Assembly: GCA_019637675.1 (NCBI GenBank)
Contig: JAHBVE010000002.1
Coordinates: 519,797 to 583,796, forward strand
Direction: 5' to 3'
From: Anaerolineales bacterium
GTDB taxonomy: Bacteria > Chloroflexota > Anaerolineae > Anaerolineales > UBA11579
DNA length: 64,000 nucleotides
Part shown: one piece after another, positions 58,255-64,000 of the stretch
How positions within the stretch are numbered: position 1 is the stretch's first letter
How the letters are laid out: every line of letters starts with the position of its first letter
Translations under genes and position numbers: made by a program
The notes under the pieces: model-generated
The model's database searches: none
What the model saw: only the letters and a program-made list of their open reading frames with translations
Told to the model about the DNA's origin: nothing

Positions 58255-60303
58255 TTATTCTTCGCTGCGCCCGGCGATCACGCGGATCTTCTCCCAGGGC
58301 TTGAGGTCAACACTTTCCGCCAGCAGGGTGCGCACATCGTAGAGTTGGTCACGCAGCAAGGCAGCCTGCTCGAACTCCAGGTTCTTGGCGGCCTGGCGCA
58401 TGCGCGCTTCCAGCTCACTGATGAGGCGCTCCATCTCTTTGCGAGACATTTCTTTATCGGCGCCGGTCTTGTACTCGCCCTTGGCCTCAGCCATGGATTG
58501 GACCTTGATCTGGTCGGTCAGATCGCGCACGGCCTTGATGATGCCCACCGGCTCGATGCCGTGCTCGGTGTTGTAGGCCTCCTGCTTGGCGCGGCGGCGC
58601 TCGGTCTCCTGGATGGCGTAGCGCATCGAATCGGTCATCTTGTCGGCATACATGATGACCCGCCCGCGCACATGGCGGGCGGCGCGGCCGATGGTCTGGA
58701 TCAACGAAGTCTCTGAGCGCAGGAAGCCCTCTTTATCGGCGTCCAGAATGGCGACCAGGGACACCTCGGGTAGGTCGAGACCTTCACGCAGGAGGTTGAT
58801 GCCGACTACGACATCGAAGACGCCCAAGCGCAGATCACGCAGGATGCTGATGCGGTCGAGCGTGTCCACCTCGGAGTGGAGGTAGTGCACCTTGATACCA
58901 AGCTCAAGCAGATATTCGCTCAGGTCTTCGGCCATGCGCTTGGTCAGCGTGGTCACCAGCACGCGCTCCTTTTCGGCGACGCGCTTGTTGATCTCACCGA
59001 TCAGGTCATCCACCTGGCCAGCGATCGGGCGCACCTCCACCTGCGGATCGATGAGACCCGTGGGGCGGATGATCTGTTCCACCACTTGCTGGGCACGCTT
59101 GAGCTCGTATTCACCGGGCGTGGCCGAGGTGTAGACCACATGACCCAGGCGATCTTCGAATTCATTGAAGGTGAGCGGGCGATTGTCGACCGCCGAAGGC
59201 AGGCGGAAGCCGTACTCGACCAGGATGTCTTTGCGGGCGCGGTCACCGTTGTACATGCCGCGCACCTGCGGGATGGTCATGTGCGACTCGTCAATGATCA
59301 TCAGGAAGTCGGCCGGGAAGTAGTCGATCAGCGTCCAGGGCGGTGTGCCCGGGGCGCGCTGATCCATATGGCGGGAGTAGTTCTCGATGCCGGTGCAATA
59401 GCCCACCTGGCGCAGCATCTCCAGGTCATAGCGGGTGCGCTGCTCCAGGCGCTGCGCTTCCAGCAGCTTGTCGTGCGATTTCAGGAAGGCCAGGCGCTCC
59501 ACCAGCTCCTGCTCGATGCCGATGATGGCGGCGGCCAGCTTGTCTTCGTCTGTGATGAAGTGCTTGGCCGGGTAGATGGCGATGGTCTGCATCTCGCGGC
59601 GGATCTCGCCGGTGACGGTATGGATCTCGACCATGCGCTCGACCTCATCCCCGAAGAAGGTGATGCGGTAGGCCAGCTTGTCCTGGTAAGCCGGCACGAC
59701 TTCGAGGGTATCGCCGCGCACACGGAAGGCGCCCGGCTCCAGATCCGTATCCTTGCGCTCATAGTGAATGTCCACCAGGTGGCGCAGCAGGTTGTCACGG
59801 CGATAGGGCTTGCCGCTCTCCAGGTTGAGCACGACGCGGCCGTAGGCTTCGGGGTTGCCCAAGCCATAGATGCACGAGACCGAGGCGACCACGATGGTGT
59901 CTGAACGCGACATCAACGATGTGGTGGCGGCCAAGCGCAAACGCTCGATCTCTTCATTGATGTCAGTTTCTTTTTCAATGTAGAGGTCACTGCGCGGCAC
60001 ATAGGCCTCAGGCTGGTAGTAGTCGTAGTATGAGGTGAAGAATTCCACCGCATTGTCCGGGAAGAATTCTCTGAACTCTGCATACAACTGCGCCACAAGG
60101 GTCTTGTTGTGGGCCAACACCAGAGTGGGTTTTTGGACGGCCTGGATCATGTTGGCCATGGTGTAGGTCTTGCCGGTGCCGGTGGCGCCAAGCAAAACCT
60201 GCTGGCGGTGGCCTTGCTTATAGCCGGCCAGCAATTTCTCAATAGCCTCAGGTTGATCACCTGTGGGTTTGAAGGGAGCCTGGAGATTAAAGTTTGCGGC
60301 CAT
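58255..60303 (-). CDS. uvrB: Excinuclease ABC subunit B
   Basis: A 682-residue helicase-like core of nucleotide excision repair. Visible are Walker A GATGTGKT (residues 39-46), the damage-binding hairpin region [15 protein letters not shown], Walker [10 protein letters not shown], the helicase motifs [13 protein letters not shown] and [29 protein letters not shown], and a C-terminal UVR domain ([20 protein letters not shown]) that binds UvrC. The ATG at 60303 begins the family N-terminus; upstream in-frame residues are non-coding. A degenerate SOS-type box (60316-60329) precedes it. It leads a block with ybaK, the glycosyltransferase and uvrC. Confidence 0.97.
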   Translation of the reverse strand: MAANFNLQAPFKPTGDQPEAIEKLLAGYKQGHRQQVLLGATGTGKTYTMANMIQAVQKPTLVLAHNKTLVAQLYAEFREFFPDNAVEFFTSYYDYYQPEAYVPRSDLYIEKETDINEEIERLRLAATTSLMSRSDTIVVASVSCIYGLGNPEAYGRVVLNLESGKPYRRDNLLRHLVDIHYERKDTDLEPGAFRVRGDTLEVVPAYQDKLAYRITFFGDEVERMVEIHTVTGEIRREMQTIAIYPAKHFITDEDKLAAAIIGIEQELVERLAFLKSHDKLLEAQRLEQRTRYDLEMLRQVGYCTGIENYSRHMDQRAPGTPPWTLIDYFPADFLMIIDESHMTIPQVRGMYNGDRARKDILVEYGFRLPSAVDNRPLTFNEFEDRLGHVVYTSATPGEYELKRAQQVVEQIIRPTGLIDPQVEVRPIAGQVDDLIGEINKRVAEKERVLVTTLTKRMAEDLSEYLLELGIKVHYLHSEVDTLDRISILRDLRLGVFDVVVGINLLREGLDLPEVSLVAILDADKEGFLRSETSLIQTIGRAARHVRGRVIMYADKMTDSMRYAIQETERRRAKQEAYNTEHGIEPVGIIKAVRDLTDQIKVQSMAEAKGEYKTGADKEMSRKEMERLISELEARMRQAAKNLEFEQAALLRDQLYDVRTLLAESVDLKPWEKIRVIAGRSEE

Positions 60304-60315
60304 AAAGACAATTAT

Positions 60316-60329
60316 AGAACATAAGTTTT
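60316..60329. promoter_or_regulatory. Possible LexA box before uvrB
   Basis: AGAACATAAGTTTT matches GAAC-N4-GTTC except for the last base of the right arm. It lies 13 bases upstream of the uvrB ATG. Because uvrB is a common SOS gene and the dnaE2 site is intact, this weaker copy is plausible but not proven. Confidence 0.5.
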
Positions 60330-60364
60330 TGAATGAGTAGTTTCTGTGTGAAATTGCAGGTGAA

Positions 60365-60394
60365 TTGACGAAGCTTCCAAGCCACAGGTATAAT
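60365..60394 (+). promoter_or_regulatory. Sigma70-type promoter of secG
   Basis: -35 TTGACG (60365-60370), 18-base spacer, -10 TATAAT (60389-60394). Predicted start near 60401, giving a leader of about 32 bases before the secG ATG. It is divergent from the uvrB promoter region. Confidence 0.8.
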
Positions 60395-60432
60395 CGCCAC
60401 CGTTCGACCCTATAGGATTGGTGCTTAGACAA

Positions 60433-60657
60433 ATGGAAACACTTCTCGACATAGCAATCATCATCACCTCGATCGCCCTGGTGGCCACCATTCTGCTGCA
60501 GAGCAAGCAGGCAGGCTTGGGAGGCATTGGCGGCGCTGAGGTGGCGACCACTTTTTCCACCCGCCGCGGCCTGGAGAAGACCCTCTTTCGGGCTACCATC
60601 GTTCTCAGCCTGGTCTTCTTTTCCCTGGCGATCTATACGGTATACGTTTCAGGCTAA
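60433..60657 (+). CDS. secG: Preprotein translocase subunit SecG
   Basis: A 74-residue inner-membrane protein with two helices ([20 protein letters not shown] and [20 protein letters not shown]) joined by the typical Gly-rich cytoplasmic loop [20 protein letters not shown]. SecG aids SecYEG and SecA during export. The start at 60433 begins the family pattern; the upstream reading adds five residues without support. A good promoter precedes it. The binding-protein gene follows after 31 bases. Confidence 0.93.
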   Translation: METLLDIAIIITSIALVATILLQSKQAGLGGIGGAEVATTFSTRRGLEKTLFRATIVLSLVFFSLAIYTVYVSG

Positions 60658-60688
60658 TTCTGGTTTCTGAAGCCGGTTACGCTTCAAA

Positions 60689-62413
60689 ATGAAAAAACTT
60701 CGTTGGCAGCTCCTGCTCGTGGTGCTGGCCCTGGTTGCGATTGCCATCCTGCTGTTGGCGCGGCAACCGCTTCTGCGCAGCCTGACGGCTGAGCCTGGCC
60801 AGGGCGGCGTCTACATCGAAGGCCTGGTGGGTACGCTGGGCCGTCTCAACCCGCTGCTGGATGACGCCAACCCGGCCGACCAGGACATCAACCGCCTGCT
60901 GTTCAGCGGCCTGCTGCGCTTTGACGAGCGCGGCAACCCCCAGCCTGACCTGGCGGAGGCCTGGGGCGTGGTAGTGACCGGCGAGACCTACAACATCACC
61001 TTGCGCGAAGGCCTGACCTGGCACGACGGCGCGCCCCTTACTACCGAAGACATCGCCTTCACGATCGACCTGATGCGCAACCCCGAGCTGCCCATCCCGG
61101 CGGATGTGCGCGCTTTGTGGACCTCGGTAGAAGTGGTCGTGCTTGACCCGCGCAACATGCAGTTGGTGCTGCCCGAGGCGTTTGCTCCCTTTCAGGATTA
61201 TTTGAGCTTCGGCATACTGCCGCAGCATCTGCTGGGCGCGATGAGCCCAATTGAGCTGCTCAATGCCCCCTACAACCTGCAGCCGATCGGCTCTGGGCCG
61301 TACCGCTTCAGCGAACTGTTGTCCGAGGAAGGCCAGATCACCGGCGTGGCGCTGGAAGCGTGGGATGGATACTACGCGGGCCGCCCCTTCCTCGATCAGG
61401 TCATCTTCAACTACTACGATAATTCCGAAGAGGCTTACGCCGCTTACCAGCGCGGCGATGTGATGGGCGTGAGCTACCTGAGCCCGCAAGTGCTGGCCAA
61501 TGCGCTCAACGACCCCTCACTCAGCATCTATTCCAGCCGCCTGCCGCGCCTGACCTTGATGATCATGAACCTGGGCAGCACCGAGGTGCCGTTCTTCAGC
61601 GAACTGGAAGTACGCCAGGCAATACTGCAGGGCATCAACCGCCAGCGGATCATTGACCAATACCTGGGCGGACAAGCAATGATTGCCAACGGGCCGATAT
61701 TGCCCGGCACCTGGGCTCACAACGAAAACCTGCCGCGTGTGGAATACAACGTAGAGGCGGCCACGACCCTGCTGCGTGAGGCCAACTACAGCATCCCAGC
61801 CAGCGGCGGCCAGGTGCGCAGCAAGGACGGCATCGACCTGCGCTTCCAACTCGTGCACCCGGAAACCCCGCAGCACGCCCAGATCGCGGAGAGCATCAAG
61901 AATGACCTGGCAGCGCTGGGTATTCAAGTCGATCTGTTGGCGGTGCCGTATGCCGACTTGATCACAAATTACCTTGAACCGCGCACCTACCAGGCCGCGC
62001 TGATCGATCTCAATCTGTCCAATTACCCTGACCCGGATCCCTATCCCTTCTGGCACCAGGCCGCAGTCTCCGGCGGCCAGAACTATTCGCGCTGGGATGA
62101 CCGCCGCGCCAGCGAATATCTTGAAGAAGCGCGCGTGACCACCAGCCAGGCCCAGCGAGCACGCTTGTATCGCAACTTCCAGAACCACTTCATCAGCCAG
62201 GCGCCGGCCATCCCCTTGTACTTCCCCGTGTACAGCTATGGCGTGTCTGCGCTGGTGCGGGGTGTATCCGTTGGGCCGCTGTACCAGACCAGCGACCGCT
62301 TTGCCACCCTGCCCGAATGGTTCCTGGTAGCCCGCGGCCAACTCGACGAGCTGGAGCCGACCTCACAGCCACAGCAGAGCACGGACACACCGGCGGCTAC
62401 ACCCATTCCGTAA
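60689..62413 (+). CDS. Peptide/nickel ABC-type substrate-binding protein (family 5), membrane-anchored
   Basis: A 574-residue binding protein of the OppA/DppA type. An uncleaved-looking N-terminal helix (WQLLLVVLALVAIAILLLAR) without a lipobox Cys anchors it. Family hallmarks are LGRLNPLLDDANPADQDINR with LLFSGLLRFDE, NITLREGLTWHDGAPLTTED, DIAFTIDLM, PIGSGPYRF and ILPGTWAHNENL. It ends in a Thr/Pro/Gln-rich tail. No permease or ATPase follows, since a terminator begins 17 bases after the stop; it may be an orphan binding protein or serve a transporter encoded elsewhere. Confidence 0.9.
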   Translation: MKKLRWQLLLVVLALVAIAILLLARQPLLRSLTAEPGQGGVYIEGLVGTLGRLNPLLDDANPADQDINRLLFSGLLRFDERGNPQPDLAEAWGVVVTGETYNITLREGLTWHDGAPLTTEDIAFTIDLMRNPELPIPADVRALWTSVEVVVLDPRNMQLVLPEAFAPFQDYLSFGILPQHLLGAMSPIELLNAPYNLQPIGSGPYRFSELLSEEGQITGVALEAWDGYYAGRPFLDQVIFNYYDNSEEAYAAYQRGDVMGVSYLSPQVLANALNDPSLSIYSSRLPRLTLMIMNLGSTEVPFFSELEVRQAILQGINRQRIIDQYLGGQAMIANGPILPGTWAHNENLPRVEYNVEAATTLLREANYSIPASGGQVRSKDGIDLRFQLVHPETPQHAQIAESIKNDLAALGIQVDLLAVPYADLITNYLEPRTYQAALIDLNLSNYPDPDPYPFWHQAAVSGGQNYSRWDDRRASEYLEEARVTTSQAQRARLYRNFQNHFISQAPAIPLYFPVYSYGVSALVRGVSVGPLYQTSDRFATLPEWFLVARGQLDELEPTSQPQQSTDTPAATPIP

Positions 62414-62430
62414 AACTTCACCAATAAAAA

Positions 62431-62456
62431 AACGCCCCGACGGGGCGTTTTTTTAT
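62431..62456. terminator. Bidirectional rho-independent terminator
   Basis: AACGCCCC-GAC-GGGGCGTT with A-run (62426-62432) and T-run (62448-62454) forms a bidirectional terminator between the convergent binding-protein and lytic transglycosylase genes. The stop codon of the latter overlaps the T-run. Confidence 0.94.
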
Positions 62457-64000
62457 TCTGAGGCATATAGGTTGCGGTAGATGTCGTAGATCTCGTAGAT
62501 GCTGCGCAAATGGTTGCGCGTCTCAGTGAATTGGACGATCTCGACGAACAGGTCAGGGTCACCCTGGGCTTGGCCGCGCCAGAACACGGCGTTGCCCGGG
62601 CCGGCATTGTAGGCCGCCAAGGCTACATAGATGTCGCCGTCAAAGGCGTTGAGTTGGCGCGCCAGGTACTCCACGCCCAGGCGGATGCTGACATTGGGAC
62701 GATAGAGGTCTTCTCCGGTGAAGTTGGGCGGCCAGCCGCTATGGGCGGCCATCTCCTGCCCGGTGGAGGGAATGATCTGCAAGAGGCCTCGCGCCCCGGC
62801 CGATGAAGTGACGAAGCCCTCGTACAAGCTCTCCTGGCGCATCATGCTGTAGACGAACAGCGGGTCAATGCCGCGGCGGGCGCTATCAGCTTCCACCAGG
62901 TCCTGATAATACAAGCCGAAGCGGATACGGTTGAAATACACCGGCGCATTCATGGTGCCGGCATCGGTCATGCCGGCCAGGTTGAGCACCTCACGCGCCG
63001 CGAAGACCGCGCTGCGGTACATACCCAATTCCACAAGGTGATTGGCCAGGCGATAGGAGTTGGCCGCATCCGTGGAAAGGTCTGCCCGCAAGCTCTCGAA
63101 CTCATTGCGGGCCGCCTGGTAGCGGCCCAGATGCCACAGCTCCGTGCCGCGCACGAAGCGGGCATCCTGCCAGAGCGGGCCGGGCATGCTCAGATCCGTG
63201 TCCATAGGCAAGCCGAAGGTGCTGCGCAGCCAGGCCTCGGCCTGCTGGCGCTCGGTATCCAAGTCGACCTCGCGATGGAAATCCTGCGGGGGCGTGAACG
63301 GATCCAGCCCATCCAGGATGTCACGAGCGCGTTCGCTGTAGTAGCCCGTAGGGTCGATCGTGATGGTGGTGCGCCAGGTGGTGCGGGCGGCCTCTGCGTC
63401 GCCTTGAGCGTTCTGGGACTTGCCCATCCAGAAGTGGCTCTGGGACTGCTGCTCCAGGCTGAGGGCCGCCTGGTTGGCGCGGGCGAACAGGCTCTGGGCG
63501 GCGACATATTCGCTCAGGCGGTAGCGCGAGATACCGGCCATGAACAGCGCATCGTAAGCGTACTCGGACGCCGGGTATTCGTTGGCGACGCGCGGAAAGA
63601 TCTCGGCGGCGCGGGTGAGCCGCCCGCCCACTTCGGCCACCATGCCGGCCTGGTACAGCACGCGGGCCGCGTTGGGGTGACCAGCGTTGGTGACGAGGAA
63701 GCCTTCCAGTGTGGCGATGGCGGCATCGAAGTTATCGAGATAGCGCCATTGGATATCGGCTTTCTGCAAATAGCCGTCGAGCCAATAGGTGCCCAGGGGG
63801 TGCTCGGCAAGCATGGCATCCAGCTCGCGGATAGCGCCTTCGTAGTCACCGGTATTGCGCAGCGACAGGGCGCGGAAATAGTGGGCGGTATCGGTATGCT
63901 CGGCCGGCGCGGTGGCAAGATAACGATCGAACGCGGCGATGGCCACCAGATACAGCTCGGTGGCGGTGCTGCCGCTGCTGTTGGTGGCGGCGTAGTAGTC
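62453..64000 (-). CDS. Soluble-type lytic transglycosylase (5' end outside the window)
   Basis: The frame stays open to the window edge, so the N-terminus is missing; 515 codons are visible. The N-terminal two-thirds are TPR-like helical repeats (HYFRALSLRNTGDYEGAIRE, YQAGMVAEVGGRLTRAAEIF, FARANQAALSLEQQSQ), as in the U-domain of Slt70. The C-terminal catalytic domain contains PLFVYSMMRQESLYEG with the catalytic Glu in MRQES, SSAGARGLLQIIPSTGQEMA and LAAYNAGPGNAVFW, the GLLQ-A-YN signature of family 1 transglycosylases. It cleaves peptidoglycan between MurNAc and GlcNAc, forming 1,6-anhydro ends, for wall recycling or for inserting large complexes. Confidence 0.92.
   Translation of the reverse strand, partial: DYYAATNSSGSTATELYLVAIAAFDRYLATAPAEHTDTAHYFRALSLRNTGDYEGAIRELDAMLAEHPLGTYWLDGYLQKADIQWRYLDNFDAAIATLEGFLVTNAGHPNAARVLYQAGMVAEVGGRLTRAAEIFPRVANEYPASEYAYDALFMAGISRYRLSEYVAAQSLFARANQAALSLEQQSQSHFWMGKSQNAQGDAEAARTTWRTTITIDPTGYYSERARDILDGLDPFTPPQDFHREVDLDTERQQAEAWLRSTFGLPMDTDLSMPGPLWQDARFVRGTELWHLGRYQAARNEFESLRADLSTDAANSYRLANHLVELGMYRSAVFAAREVLNLAGMTDAGTMNAPVYFNRIRFGLYYQDLVEADSARRGIDPLFVYSMMRQESLYEGFVTSSAGARGLLQIIPSTGQEMAAHSGWPPNFTGEDLYRPNVSIRLGVEYLARQLNAFDGDIYVALAAYNAGPGNAVFWRGQAQGDPDLFVEIVQFTETRNHLRSIYEIYDIYRNLYASE

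Overview
The window reads as a piece of a chromosome from a GC-rich, heterotrophic member of the Chloroflexota, most likely class Anaerolineae. This is inferred from gene content and style, not from a marker phylogeny: Tad-type pilin genes, a CUT1 sugar transporter with glycosidases, a lipoprotein with an NBR1-type Ig-like domain, an over-long SecA without the usual zinc tail, a Gram-positive-type SOS box, and methylmalonyl-CoA mutase with a separate B12 subunit. Almost all DNA is coding, genes sit in short operons with 1-15 bp gaps or ATGA overlaps, and there is no phage, transposase or CRISPR array.

Layout. 1-1904 (minus): Tad pilin genes, mscL, a guanidinium/SMR exporter and a SET protein. 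2012-11220 (minus): a beta-glucoside or glucan utilisation locus made of a LacI regulator, a sugar-binding lipoprotein, two CUT1 permeases and three glycosidases. 11297-15317 (plus): a four-gene Mn/Zn/Fe-type metal ABC operon with a consensus promoter and a DtxR-type operator. 15429-18166: tRNA-Glu, a DUF1295 enzyme and the large subunit of methylmalonyl-CoA mutase. 18511-25576 (minus): two unknown proteins, pfkA, dnaE, a VOC protein and a small membrane protein. 25640-31213 (plus): secA, an MBL hydrolase and two small proteins, then a cluster of interspersed repeats. 31564-36949 (minus): mutM, prs, a GNAT, meaB, the B12 subunit of the mutase, the S18/L28 ribosomal cluster and a MoaB/Mog protein. 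37000-40105: a GH1 beta-glucosidase (plus) and an ALDH-like enzyme (minus). 40164-43510: an AT-rich cassette (ECF sigma, anti-sigma, lipoprotein) lying between tRNA-Lys and a 40-bp partial copy of that tRNA. 43609-49855: a PAS-GGDEF-EAL protein with a FIST sensor, and an SOS-controlled error-prone polymerase. 49852-54641: a CopD-like protein, a TPR protein, a second ECF sigma/anti-sigma pair, a DUF4173 protein, a 36-residue membrane peptide and a receiver protein. 54634-60303 (minus): uvrC, a GT4 glycosyltransferase, ybaK, uvrB. 60365-64000: secG, a peptide-binding protein, and the 3' part of a lytic transglycosylase.

How they fit together. The sugar locus plausibly imports beta-linked gluco-oligosaccharides and splits them to glucose, which PfkA takes through glycolysis; the GH1 enzyme adds capacity. 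The LacI protein has two CebR-like operators over its own promoter. DNA repair is prominent: uvrB, uvrC, mutM and a DnaE2-type polymerase with a SOS box touching its start codon. Secretion is represented by secA and secG, propionyl/succinyl-CoA interconversion by the mutase subunits and MeaB. The most unusual stretch is the low-GC sigma/anti-sigma/lipoprotein cassette bounded by tRNA-Lys sequence, which looks acquired. All functions below are read from sequence patterns by eye, without database searches.
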